A stretch of DNA of 64,000 nt from an uncultured beta proteobacterium (GTDB lineage: Bacteria > Pseudomonadota > Gammaproteobacteria > Burkholderiales > Rhodocyclaceae). This document shows positions 8,778 to 18,259 of this stretch, piece by piece. How positions within the stretch are numbered: position 1 is the first letter of the stretch; every line of letters starts with the position of its first letter. Made by a program: the position numbers and the translations under genes. The notes under the pieces were generated by a model, which had not been told where the DNA came from, ran no database searches, and was given only the letters and a program-made list of their open reading frames with translations. The stretch spans positions 1 through 64,000 of the forward strand of contig CAINHS010000007.1 of assembly GCA_903848955.1 (NCBI GenBank), given 5' to 3'.

Positions 8778-10867
8778 TTAATTGCTCCGATGATAGTCGT
8801 CACCTTGATCGTTCTCGAATCCGGCACTTCGGCATTGGCGATCACCTTGAGTGTTGGCACCACGCGCCGCAGGAAGCGCGACAGCAGCCAGCGCAGATTG
8901 CCGGGAACCAGCAGAACCGGGGGCAGCCCGAGGTCTTCCTGCCGTTGCGACGCCGTTGCGGTCTCGCGCATCAGCGTATCGGCAAGTCCCGGTTCAATCC
9001 CGGAGGCATCACCGCCGCCGCCTTGCAGCGCTTGTCCGAGCATCCGCTCGAGACCCGGTTCCAGCGCCATGACCTGCATCTCCTCGCTGCCCGGATAGAG
9101 TTGCTGGACGATGGCGCGACCGAGGGCAATGCGCACCTGGGCGGTGAGCACCAGGGGGTCCTGGGTTCGCGGCGCATGTTCGGCCAGGGTTTCAACGATG
9201 GTTCGCATGTCGCGGATGTTGACCCCTTCCTCCAGCAGATTCTGCAAGACGCGCTGCAACGCCGACAAGGCAAGCTGCTTGGGCACCAGATCCTCGACCA
9301 GTTTCGGCGAATCCGCCGCGATGTGATCGAGCAGGGCCTGCGTTTCCTGGCGCCCGAGCAATTCCGCAGCATGCGACAGGATGATGTGATTGAGATGGGT
9401 CGCCACCACGGTACTGGCGTCGACCACGGTGTAGCCGAAGACATGGGCCTGTTCGCGCAACCCGGCCTCGATCCACACGGCAGGCAGGCCGAAGGCCGGA
9501 TCCTGGGTCTGGGTGCCGGCCAGTTGCCCGGAAACACGCCCCGGATTGATGGCCAGGTACATTCCCGGAAAGGCCTCGCCGTTGCCGATGGACACGCCCT
9601 TCAGGGTCAGGCGATAGGCGTTGGGGCGCAGTTCCAGGTTGTCGCGGATATGCACCGGTGCCGAAAGGAAGCCGATCTCCTGCGCGAACTTCTTGCGCAG
9701 GCCGCGAATGCGCTTGAGCAATTCACCGTCCTGCCCGCGGTCTACCAGGGGAATGAGGCGGTAGCCGACTTCCAGGCCGAGAACGTCTACCGGCGCCACA
9801 TCCGCCCAGCTGGCCTCGACGCTTTCCGGCAGGGCGACGTCCGCTTGCGGCGGCGTCGCGGCGGCGCTGCGCTCGCTTGCGGCAGAGGCCTTCATCATCC
9901 GCCAGGAAAGGAAGCCGAGGATCGCCGCCAGCATCAGGAAAACGAAATTGGGCATGCCGGGAATCAGCCCGAGGATGCCCAGAATGGTCGCCGTGATGGC
10001 GAGGATCACGGGGTTGCCGAACAACTGAGCCACCAGTTGCTGGCCGATATCCTGCCCGGTGGCGACGCGGGTGACTACCAGACCGGCCGCCGTCGAAATT
10101 ATCAGCGCCGGGATCTGCGCCACCAGGCCGTCGCCGATCGTCAGCAGGGTGTAGGTCTTGGCCGCATCGCCGGCCGACATGTCGTGCTGGAGGATGCCGA
10201 TGATAAGGCCGCCGATGATGTTGATGAACAGGATCAGGATGCCGGCAACCGCGTCGCCGCGGACAAATTTCGAGGCACCGTCCATCGATCCGTAAAAGTC
10301 GGCTTCCTGCGCAACGTTGGCGCGCCGCTTGCGGGCCTCGTCCTCGCCGATCAGCCCGGCGTTCAGATCGGCATCGATCGCCATCTGCTTGCCCGGCATC
10401 GCGTCCAGGGTAAAGCGCGCCGTCACCTCGGCGATGCGGCCGGCGCCCTTGGTGATGACGATGAAGTTGATCAGGGTCAGGATAATGAACACCACGATAC
10501 CGACGGCATAGTTGCCGCCCACCAGAAAGTGGCCGAAGGCTTCGATGACCTTGCCGGCGGCGTCGGGGCCGTTGTGGCCATGCAAGAGGACGACGCGCGT
10601 CGAGGCGACGTTGAGCGACAGGCGCAGCAGCGTGGTGACCAGCAGCACGGTGGGGAAGATCGAGAAGTCCAGCGGCTTCATGGTGTACATCGCCACCAGC
10701 AGCACCATGACCGAGATGGCGATATTGAAGGTGAAGAATACGTCGAGCACGAAGGGCGGCAACGGCAGCACCATCATCGACAGGATAAGCACGATGAGCA
10801 ATGGCGCCAGCATCTGGCGGATGTTCAGCCGGCCGAGAAACCCCTGCAGAGTCAGCGTATCGTTCAT
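8774..10867 (-). CDS. flhA: flagellar type III export protein FlhA
   Basis: LRLSLNVASTRVVLLHG, FIVITKGAGRIAEVTARFTLDAMPGKQMAIDADLNAGLI; ATGA overlaps with neighbouring genes. Confidence 0.98.
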   Translation of the reverse strand: MNDTLTLQGFLGRLNIRQMLAPLLIVLILSMMVLPLPPFVLDVFFTFNIAISVMVLLVAMYTMKPLDFSIFPTVLLVTTLLRLSLNVASTRVVLLHGHNGPDAAGKVIEAFGHFLVGGNYAVGIVVFIILTLINFIVITKGAGRIAEVTARFTLDAMPGKQMAIDADLNAGLIGEDEARKRRANVAQEADFYGSMDGASKFVRGDAVAGILILFINIIGGLIIGILQHDMSAGDAAKTYTLLTIGDGLVAQIPALIISTAAGLVVTRVATGQDIGQQLVAQLFGNPVILAITATILGILGLIPGMPNFVFLMLAAILGFLSWRMMKASAASERSAAATPPQADVALPESVEASWADVAPVDVLGLEVGYRLIPLVDRGQDGELLKRIRGLRKKFAQEIGFLSAPVHIRDNLELRPNAYRLTLKGVSIGNGEAFPGMYLAINPGRVSGQLAGTQTQDPAFGLPAVWIEAGLREQAHVFGYTVVDASTVVATHLNHIILSHAAELLGRQETQALLDHIAADSPKLVEDLVPKQLALSALQRVLQNLLEEGVNIRDMRTIVETLAEHAPRTQDPLVLTAQVRIALGRAIVQQLYPGSEEMQVMALEPGLERMLGQALQGGGGDASGIEPGLADTLMRETATASQRQEDLGLPPVLLVPGNLRWLLSRFLRRVVPTLKVIANAEVPDSRTIKVTTIIGAIK

Positions 10868-12021
10868 TCAGGAATCCCGGGGTCCATGCCGTCCGGTACT
10901 GCGATTGCCGCCGGCACCACAGGGGGCAGCAGTTCTCCCGCCGACAGCGCAAACTGGTTCAGCTGATAGACATAGGCCATGACCTCCGCCACCGCGGCAT
11001 ACAACGCCGCCGGAATCTGGTCGCCGACATCGGCGTGGCGGTGCAGGGCACGGGCCAGCGGCGGCGCCTCGAGAACCGGCACCTGGTTTTCACCGGCAAG
11101 ATCGCGGATCCGCTGCGCAATCAGATTCATGCCCTTGGCCACCACGGTCGGCGCCCCCATGCTGCCGCTCTCGTACTTCAGAGCGACTGCAAAATGGGTA
11201 GGGTTGGTCACCACCACGTCGGCCTTGGGTACTGCCGACATCATCCGGCTGCGCGCCATCTCGCGCTGCTGACTGCGAATGCGCGCCTTGAGGTGGGGAT
11301 CGCCTTCGCTTTCCTTGGCTTCCCGCTTCAGTTCCTCGGTGGTCATCTTCAGACGGTCGTGGTATTGCCAGAGCTGAAACGGGACATCAATTGCGGCAAT
11401 CAGCGCGAGGCCGGCAATCAGCGCGAGAAAGCTGTGCAGCAGAACCTGGGCGAAGGAAATCAGCGCGGTTTCGATGGGTTGGGTGAGCAGGGCAAACAGA
11501 CGGTCCTGCTCATGCTGCACCACCCAGTAGAGCACCCCGGCGATCAAGAGCGCCTTCAGCACGGCCTTGACCAGTTCGGCCACGCTTTGCCATGAAAACA
11601 TGCGCCCGAGTCCCTTGATGGGATCCATCCGGTTGAAATCCAGCTGGAAGGCCTTGGGCGAAATCACGCCGCCGCCGATCATGAATGGCGTAACTATTGC
11701 CGCGGCCATGGCGAGCAGGAAGATCGGTCCGACGATGACAAACGCCTCAGCCGTCAGAGAGAGTGCCGCGCCGGTCATCATGGACGTGTCAAACGCGGCT
11801 TCGCGGCCGAAACTCAAGCCATGCCGCAACAGGCTGGATGAGCGCTGGGAGAGCCAGCCGCCGAGTATCCAGAAGGCGCCGGCGCCGGCCGCAAGAACCA
11901 TGAAGGCCATCAGTTCGCGCGACTGCGGAACATTGCCCTCTTCGCGCGCCTGTTCAAGGCGCCGCGATGACGCGGGTTCTGTGCGGTCGAGGTCGCTTTC
12001 TTCAGCCACGGAGGTTCTCAC
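10864..12021 (-). CDS. flhB: flagellar type III export protein FlhB
   Basis: EPASSRRLEQAREEGNVPQSRE and the NPTH autocleavage motif (VVVTNPTHFAVALKY). Confidence 0.97.
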   Translation of the reverse strand: MRTSVAEESDLDRTEPASSRRLEQAREEGNVPQSRELMAFMVLAAGAGAFWILGGWLSQRSSSLLRHGLSFGREAAFDTSMMTGAALSLTAEAFVIVGPIFLLAMAAAIVTPFMIGGGVISPKAFQLDFNRMDPIKGLGRMFSWQSVAELVKAVLKALLIAGVLYWVVQHEQDRLFALLTQPIETALISFAQVLLHSFLALIAGLALIAAIDVPFQLWQYHDRLKMTTEELKREAKESEGDPHLKARIRSQQREMARSRMMSAVPKADVVVTNPTHFAVALKYESGSMGAPTVVAKGMNLIAQRIRDLAGENQVPVLEAPPLARALHRHADVGDQIPAALYAAVAEVMAYVYQLNQFALSAGELLPPVVPAAIAVPDGMDPGIPE

Positions 12022-12158
12022 TCATACCGGCAATTATTGCCGCCGGGAGCGGCAGAGAACCCGTGAACAGGCGTCAAAACGCCCGTTATTTAGAATCTAC
12101 CCGGGAACCGGTCGTAATGCCTGCCGCAACGGCACCTGCAGCGCTGCGCGGACCGGCA

Positions 12159-14066
12159 TCAGGCCGCGTCCAGTTTCTCGAGAGGAATGAAGGCGGAGCG
12201 CGGCACGCCGCGGCCGTCGCCGAAGGCACCGAGCACTTCCTTCATGTCAAGAATCAGCACGATCTGTCCGTTGGACAGCGTAGTGACGCCGGCGACACCC
12301 TTGGGACGGAAATCGTCAAGCGACTTGATCACGGCGTCCTCGCGTCCCATGAAACCGTCGATGGCGAGAATGAAAGTATGCTCGGCCATCTGCATCAGCA
12401 CGCCGTACTCCGGAACAAGGTCCGACGACCAACCGAGCAAATGGCTGAGCGGATACATCGGCATGACTTCACCGCGGACGACCATGGTGGCACAGCCGCC
12501 AACCTCCTGCACGGCCTCTATCCTGATCGGCAGGATCTCCCTCACCATCGACAGCGGCACGGCGAACGGCTGCTCGCCGATCTTCACCAGCAGCACCGGC
12601 AGAATCGCCAGTGTCAGCGGCAGGGAAATGATGAAGGTTGAGCCCTTGCCCAGCACGCTCTTGATCTCGATCGAGCCGTTGAGCTTCTGGATGTTGGTCT
12701 TGACGACATCCATGCCGACGCCGCGGCCGGACACGTCGGAGGCCACCTCCTTGGTCGAGAAGCCCGGCAGCATGACGAGGTTGAAGCTCTGCCGGTCGTC
12801 CATGGTGTTGGCTTCTTCATCGGTGATGATGCCCTTTTCCAGAGCCTTTGCCCGCAGCCTTTCCGGATTCATGCCACGGCCATCATCAGCGACGATGAGA
12901 ATGATGTGATCGCCCTCCTGACGCGCCTCGAGCCGCACCTGGGACTTCTCCGGCTTGCCCGCGGCGCGCCTGTCTGCAGTAGGCTCGACGCCGTGATCAA
13001 CGGCATTGCGGATGAGATGGATGATGGGATCGGACAAGTCCTCGATCATCGTCTTGTCAATTTCGGTCTCTTCGCCAACCAGCACGAGTTCGACATCCTT
13101 GCCGAGGCTGCGGGCAAGATCGCGGGCGATCCGGGGATACTTCTGGAACAGCCGGCCGACCGGCTGCATGCGCGTTTTCATTACCGCGTTCTGCAGATCC
13201 GATACCAGCAGGTCCAACTGGCTCACCGCCTGATCAAGCGCGTGCAGTGTTTCCGTATCCGAACGGCCATTGAGAATGTCCGAGCGCAAGGCATTCAGGC
13301 GGTTCTTGGTCAGACCGATTTCGCCCGACAGGTTGAGCACCTGGTCGAGCCGGGTGGTGTCGACACGGATCGAATTGTCGCGCGTCTTCTCCGTATCGCG
13401 GCGACCCACCGGAACCTGCGCGCCGGGCTTGTCGACCGCACGACGGCCGACAGCGGCGTGAATGATCTGCTCCGGCGACTCGCCCGTGACATCGTGGCTG
13501 AGCGGCGGCGCGGCGGGCGCCACGCCCGTCGCGGCCATGGCCGCCGCCGGTGCGGCGACGCCGGTCACGGCGTTGAAGAGGTTGTTCCAGTCGGGAGCGG
13601 CGCCTGCCGGCGCCGGCGGATTCGCCGCGGGCACAGCGACGGCAACAACCGGCGCAGCGACGGCAGCCGGCGATTCCCCGGCCAGAGCGGCCTTGAGCCT
13701 TGCCAGAACAACCGGATCGGCAGGATCGGGCTGGGTACCGTGCTCCAGCACGGCGAACATTTCGCGCACCCCGGCCGTGGCGGCCATGATCACATCCATC
13801 AATTCGCCGGTGATGGCGAGTTCGCCGTTTCGCAGCCGGTCGAAAAGATTTTCCGTCAAATGACAAAGGGTTACCAGCGACGTGGCGTTGAGAAAACCGG
13901 CACCGCCCTTGATGGTGTGAAATCCGCGAAAAATCTCGTTGAGCAGGGCGTGATCGGTCGGGTTCTGCTCAAGATCGACCAGCTTGTTGTCGACCCCCGA
14001 CAAAAGGTCGCCGGCCTCAACCAGAAAATCCTGAAGCAGGTCTTCCATTCCTTGAAAGTCGCTCAT
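12159..14066 (-). CDS. cheA: chemotaxis histidine kinase CheA (second copy, cheA2)
   Basis: Hpt FHTIKGGAGFL, H-box RNAVDHGVE, VSGRGVGMDVVKTNIQKLNG, C-terminal CheW-like domain. No obvious P2 between Hpt and the dimerisation domain. Confidence 0.95.
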   Translation of the reverse strand: MSDFQGMEDLLQDFLVEAGDLLSGVDNKLVDLEQNPTDHALLNEIFRGFHTIKGGAGFLNATSLVTLCHLTENLFDRLRNGELAITGELMDVIMAATAGVREMFAVLEHGTQPDPADPVVLARLKAALAGESPAAVAAPVVAVAVPAANPPAPAGAAPDWNNLFNAVTGVAAPAAAMAATGVAPAAPPLSHDVTGESPEQIIHAAVGRRAVDKPGAQVPVGRRDTEKTRDNSIRVDTTRLDQVLNLSGEIGLTKNRLNALRSDILNGRSDTETLHALDQAVSQLDLLVSDLQNAVMKTRMQPVGRLFQKYPRIARDLARSLGKDVELVLVGEETEIDKTMIEDLSDPIIHLIRNAVDHGVEPTADRRAAGKPEKSQVRLEARQEGDHIILIVADDGRGMNPERLRAKALEKGIITDEEANTMDDRQSFNLVMLPGFSTKEVASDVSGRGVGMDVVKTNIQKLNGSIEIKSVLGKGSTFIISLPLTLAILPVLLVKIGEQPFAVPLSMVREILPIRIEAVQEVGGCATMVVRGEVMPMYPLSHLLGWSSDLVPEYGVLMQMAEHTFILAIDGFMGREDAVIKSLDDFRPKGVAGVTTLSNGQIVLILDMKEVLGAFGDGRGVPRSAFIPLEKLDAA

Positions 14067-14237
14067 ATCCGTCTCCTTTGAACGGCTTCAGTGCGGGCAA
14101 ATGCGCGCGAAGCGCGCGTGATGCCGGAACCAAAATCGCTCATTGCTCTCTCCCTGGCACATCGGAGGACAGTGGTACGCAACCGCTACGGCGCGAATCG
14201 CCGGCAGGCTGCGTCTCATGTCGCCTGCCATCAGTCC

Positions 14238-15074
14238 TCAGAACCCCAGACTTTCCAATAGGTCATCCACCTGCGCCTGACTTGTGACTACGTCGCTGCG
14301 TCCTTCCGCAGTGATGACCGGTCCATTCAGCAGGCCCTCCGGAGCCTCGGCCTTGCGCTGCTCGGGCATGGCCTCGATAAGCACGCTCAACAGCTGAGTC
14401 TCCATCCCCTGCACCACTTCCACCACTTTCTTGATGACCTGCCCGGTCAGGTCCTGAAAATCCTGGGCCAACATGATTTCCATCAACTGCTCGTTGGTGA
14501 CTTTCAGCCTGGCCGGCGCCTCGGCAAAGTAGCTGCGCGTGTCGGCCGCCAGCATCTTGAACTCTTCCACCGACAACTGGTTTGCAAACATCTTGTCCCA
14601 ACGCTTTGACATCGCATCGGATCTCGCGATCAGTTCATCCTGAATCGGCTTGGCGATATCCGCCGCGTTCAAGACCCTGGACGCAGCCTGCTCCGTCATC
14701 TGCGCAATGTAGGTCAAGCGCTGGCGCGCGTCCGGAATCTGGTTCGCCGACTCCGCCAACATCTTGTCCACACCCAGACCGCGCAGGCTGTCGTGCAGTT
14801 GCCGTGCGAGATGGCCGAGGCGATTGAATACCACCTCTTCCTGCGGACTGCCGTCGGCAACAGCGTCGACCGGTCCCGCCATGGAGGGGGAACTTGCAGC
14901 CTGCGCCTCGACAACGCTGTCGAACAGGTCCTGAAGATCATCCGAGTCACCCGAGGCGTCCTTGCGCGCCGGCGGCGGCGGCGGCGCCGGCGGAGTGCCG
15001 GCAGCAATGCTGTCGAACAGCGCCTGGAGGTCTTCGGAATCGCTTCCGTCGTCTAATTGGATCGGCTTTGCCAT
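14238..15074 (-). CDS. cheZ: CheY-P phosphatase CheZ
   Basis: LAQDFQDLTGQVIKKVVEVVQGME and C-terminal AQVDDLLESLGF (CheY-binding helix). Confidence 0.95.
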   Translation of the reverse strand: MAKPIQLDDGSDSEDLQALFDSIAAGTPPAPPPPPARKDASGDSDDLQDLFDSVVEAQAASSPSMAGPVDAVADGSPQEEVVFNRLGHLARQLHDSLRGLGVDKMLAESANQIPDARQRLTYIAQMTEQAASRVLNAADIAKPIQDELIARSDAMSKRWDKMFANQLSVEEFKMLAADTRSYFAEAPARLKVTNEQLMEIMLAQDFQDLTGQVIKKVVEVVQGMETQLLSVLIEAMPEQRKAEAPEGLLNGPVITAEGRSDVVTSQAQVDDLLESLGF

Positions 15075-15102
15075 CGCACCCTATTCCTGATCGTCGGTAC
15101 CC

Positions 15103-15504
15103 TCAGGCACCCTGTCCCATCTTTTCAAAAATCTTCGCCAGCTTGTCGTTCAGGGTGCCCGCCGTGAAGGGCTTGACAATATAGCCGGAAGCCCCTGCCT
15201 GAGCCGCTGCGATGATGTTTTCCTTCTTCGCCTCGGCCGTAATCATAAGAAACGGCAAATGTTTCAGCGCCGGATCGGCACGCACCGACTGCAGCAGGGT
15301 CAATCCATCCATGTTGGGCATGTTCCAGTCCGAGACTACGAACTCGAAGCCGCCGCCCCGCAACTTGCCCAGGGCGACCGCCCCGTCCTCGGCTTCATCG
15401 ACATTGGTGTAACCCAGTTCCTTGAGCAGATTGCGCACGATCCTGCGCATGGTCGAAAAATCGTCGACCACCAGAATCCTGAGCTTGCCGGGTTCTATCG
15501 CCAT
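15103..15504 (-). CDS. cheY: chemotaxis response regulator CheY
   Basis: [39 protein letters not shown]...[14 protein letters not shown]...[12 protein letters not shown]. Confidence 0.97.
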   Translation of the reverse strand: MAIEPGKLRILVVDDFSTMRRIVRNLLKELGYTNVDEAEDGAVALGKLRGGGFEFVVSDWNMPNMDGLTLLQSVRADPALKHLPFLMITAEAKKENIIAAAQAGASGYIVKPFTAGTLNDKLAKIFEKMGQGA

Positions 15505-15518
15505 TTACGCTTCCCCGA

Positions 15519-16493
15519 TCAATCGCGAGCGGATTTCATCAACATCGGACGCAGCGTGTCTGCCAGCGCATCCGCGTCGAACTTCGCCACATAGGCATCG
15601 ACCCCGACGGCTTTGCCCATGGCACGGTTGGCTTCCGATGAAAGCGATGAATGCATGACCACGGGAATGCCGGCAAAGCGCTTGTCCGACTTTATGTTCT
15701 TGGTCAGCACATAGCCGTCCATCTCGGGCATCTCAGCATCGACCAGGATCAGGTTGACCTCGTCGCGCAACCTCTGCCCTGTCTGCTGGGCATGCGACGC
15801 CATGCCGGAGAGCCGGGTCCAGGCTTCCAGCCCGTTTTGTGCATGCTTGTGCCTGACACCCAGCTTGTCCATGACTTCGGCGATCTTCTTGCGCGCCACC
15901 ACGGAATCATCAACAAAGAATACGTTCAAACTGTCAGCTTCGTGAATGGGCTCAATCTCGCCTATCACCGTCTCGCCAAAGGTGTTGGCCATGATCTGCT
16001 CGACATCGACAATGGACACCAGTTTGCCGTTGGGAAGCTCCGTAATGGCCGTGATGTAGGCGTGCGAACCACTGGTAACAGACTCGGGGGCGCGTACCTT
16101 GTCCCATTCGACGCGGATGATCCGGTCCACGCCATGCACCAGAAAACCGAGGGTGCGCTTGCTGTATTCGGTGACCATCATCGAACCGCCGCGGGTGGCA
16201 GGCGCGTCGGGCAAATCCATGGCCTTGGACAGGGACAGGACCGGAATGACGTTGCCGCGCAGGCTGATCAGGCCCTCGACTCCGCTGGGCATGTTCGGCG
16301 CCCTGGTGATGGTCGGCGTCTTGCTGACCTCGCGCACCTTGAATACATTGATGCCGAAGGTTTCGTGAGTTCCCAGCGAGAACAGCAGGATCTCCATCCG
16401 GTTTGAACCGGCAAGCTTGGTACGCGCATCGACATGTTCCATCAGCGAATGGCTGCCGGAAGAGGTGTCCGCGTAGGTCTGGGTGGAGTTCAT
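15519..16493 (-). CDS. cheV: chemotaxis coupling/receiver protein CheV
   Basis: CheW domain (EILLFSLGTHETFGINVFKVREVSKTP) fused to a receiver domain (FVDDSVVARKKI...LVDAEMPEMDGYVLTKNIK). Confidence 0.94.
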   Translation of the reverse strand: MNSTQTYADTSSGSHSLMEHVDARTKLAGSNRMEILLFSLGTHETFGINVFKVREVSKTPTITRAPNMPSGVEGLISLRGNVIPVLSLSKAMDLPDAPATRGGSMMVTEYSKRTLGFLVHGVDRIIRVEWDKVRAPESVTSGSHAYITAITELPNGKLVSIVDVEQIMANTFGETVIGEIEPIHEADSLNVFFVDDSVVARKKIAEVMDKLGVRHKHAQNGLEAWTRLSGMASHAQQTGQRLRDEVNLILVDAEMPEMDGYVLTKNIKSDKRFAGIPVVMHSSLSSEANRAMGKAVGVDAYVAKFDADALADTLRPMLMKSARD

Positions 16494-16510
16494 GTCACAC
16501 CGGCTCCGGT

Positions 16511-17476
16511 TCAGTTTGCAGCCGCAGCCGTGAGGCCAAGCAGCCGCCGTCCGAGCGTTTCCGCCAGACGGTGGGGTTCGAACTTCGGCACATATTCATC
16601 GACGCCCACCGAACGGCCCAACTGCTGGTTGGACAATGACGACAGGGAGGAATGCATGATGACCGGTATGCCGGCAAAGCGCGGATCGGACTTGATATTC
16701 TTGGTCAGCAGATAACCGTCCATTTCGGGCATCTCGACATCGGTCAGCACCAGTTGCACGTAGTCAATGACCGATTTGCCGGTGTTTTCGGCAAGCGTGG
16801 CGATGCGCTGCAACTCATCCCATGCGGCGCGTCCGTTCATGGCGCTGATGTGCTTGATGCCAAGCACGGCAAGGGTCCGCTCGATCTGGCCGCGCGCCAC
16901 CGAGGAGTCGTCCGCAAACAATATGGTGAGGTCATCGCGGCCGAGAGTCTGTATGCCATTCATCAGCAAGGTATCGTCTTCTCTGGCGGTCTCGGCCAGG
17001 ACCCGCTCGACATCCAGCATCATCACCAGGCGCTCATCCGGCAATTCCGTAACCGCCGTCACCAGTCCGCCCAGGTTCGAGGCCAGCATCTGCGGCGGAA
17101 CGCGCATTTGCGCCCAGTCGAGCCGCAGGATGGTGTCCACCGACTCGACCAGGAAACCCTGCGTCTTGCCGTTGTATTCGGTCACGATCATGATCTCACG
17201 CGCACTGTCCGGCTGCATGCCGATGTAGTCGGCCAGATCGACCACCGGAACGAGAACGCCGCGCAGACTGACCATGCCCTTTACCGCAGCCGGCATATCC
17301 GGCGCCGCGGTAATCGGCGGCGTACGCATCACTTCCCGCACCTTGAAGACATTTATGCCGAAAGTCTCGCGACGACCGGTACGGTTGTCCAGTCCGAGAG
17401 CGAACAGCAATATCTCCAACTTGTTGGTTCCCGCCAGCCGGGTCCTGGCGTCGATATTGTTGAAGAGTTCCGACAT
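16511..17476 (-). CDS. cheV: chemotaxis coupling/receiver protein CheV (tandem paralogue)
   Basis: MSELFNNIDARTRLAGTNKLEILLFALG start; CheW plus receiver architecture like the neighbour; start chosen at 17476. Confidence 0.94.
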   Translation of the reverse strand: MSELFNNIDARTRLAGTNKLEILLFALGLDNRTGRRETFGINVFKVREVMRTPPITAAPDMPAAVKGMVSLRGVLVPVVDLADYIGMQPDSAREIMIVTEYNGKTQGFLVESVDTILRLDWAQMRVPPQMLASNLGGLVTAVTELPDERLVMMLDVERVLAETAREDDTLLMNGIQTLGRDDLTILFADDSSVARGQIERTLAVLGIKHISAMNGRAAWDELQRIATLAENTGKSVIDYVQLVLTDVEMPEMDGYLLTKNIKSDPRFAGIPVIMHSSLSSLSNQQLGRSVGVDEYVPKFEPHRLAETLGRRLLGLTAAAAN

Positions 17477-17883
17477 TTGCAATCCTTTCAGCACCTGTAG
17501 CCGCAGCTTCGCTGCCACTTGCACGATGGCCAATATTACGCCAGTTTGCTGCAGAAGCGACCGTCACCGGTCGCAGAATCTTTGCCCGACACGAGCATCG
17601 CCGGCTGCGGCAAGCTGTCCGCACACCACCCCGATGAGACCCTGACAGACACCGCCGCGGAAATGCCCGACATGGTCTCGCCGGTATCCCGCCGGTATAG
17701 CCGCAGGCGATGGAGGCAAGTCACCGTGCTGCCGGGATCCGGCGTTAATGGTGGCAAAGGCACGGCTTGTTCTACGCCGGAACGAGGCAAGGCGTTCGGT
17801 TTCTGCAGCCGCATGGTGCGGAACAACCGCGCCGGGCGCCGGACTTCACGGCACCGACGGGCGTCTTCTGCCTTGACGGTCCG

Positions 17884-18186
17884 TCAGTCGATACTGAACA
17901 ATTTGCCGAAATTGGCGATGTCGAGGATTTGCCTGACCGCACCGCGACAATGACTCAGCGATACTTCGCGTGCGGCCGCCTTGGCCCGGTCGCGCAACAT
18001 CAGCAACATGCCCAGAGCCGAACTGTCGAGGTAGTCGACAGCCCCGAAATCGACCACGATTGCGGATGCGGGGGTGGCCATGGCAGTGTCCGTCGCATCG
18101 CGGAACTCGCGATGCGAATTGAAATCAAAACGCCCCTGCAGCCGGATGACGGCGCGACCTTCGTTTACTGTGACAGTGGCCTGCAT
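17884..18186 (-). CDS. STAS-domain anti-sigma factor antagonist-like protein
   Basis: 100 aa; AIVVDFGAVDYLDSSALGMLLMLRD with the conserved Ser motif of STAS proteins. Confidence 0.85.
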   Translation of the reverse strand: MQATVTVNEGRAVIRLQGRFDFNSHREFRDATDTAMATPASAIVVDFGAVDYLDSSALGMLLMLRDRAKAAAREVSLSHCRGAVRQILDIANFGKLFSID

Positions 18187-18230
18187 GAGTTGATCCTCGT
18201 TAAAACGTATGGGTATTTGCCGCCAAGTAT

Positions 18231-18259
18231 AGCCTGATTCAGGTCACCCGAATCAGGCT
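18231..18259. repeat. 10-bp perfect inverted repeat (AGCCTGATTC-N9-GAATCAGGCT) at the cheB 3' end / STAS upstream region
   Basis: Arms 18231-18240 and 18250-18259; overlaps the cheB stop codon. Confidence 0.85.

Noticed and set aside
8750-10966. 738-aa plus-strand ORF
   Set aside because: Antisense to flhA; His/Gln/Arg/Asp-rich composition typical of GC-rich codon-shadow ORFs; the minus-strand gene is unambiguous.
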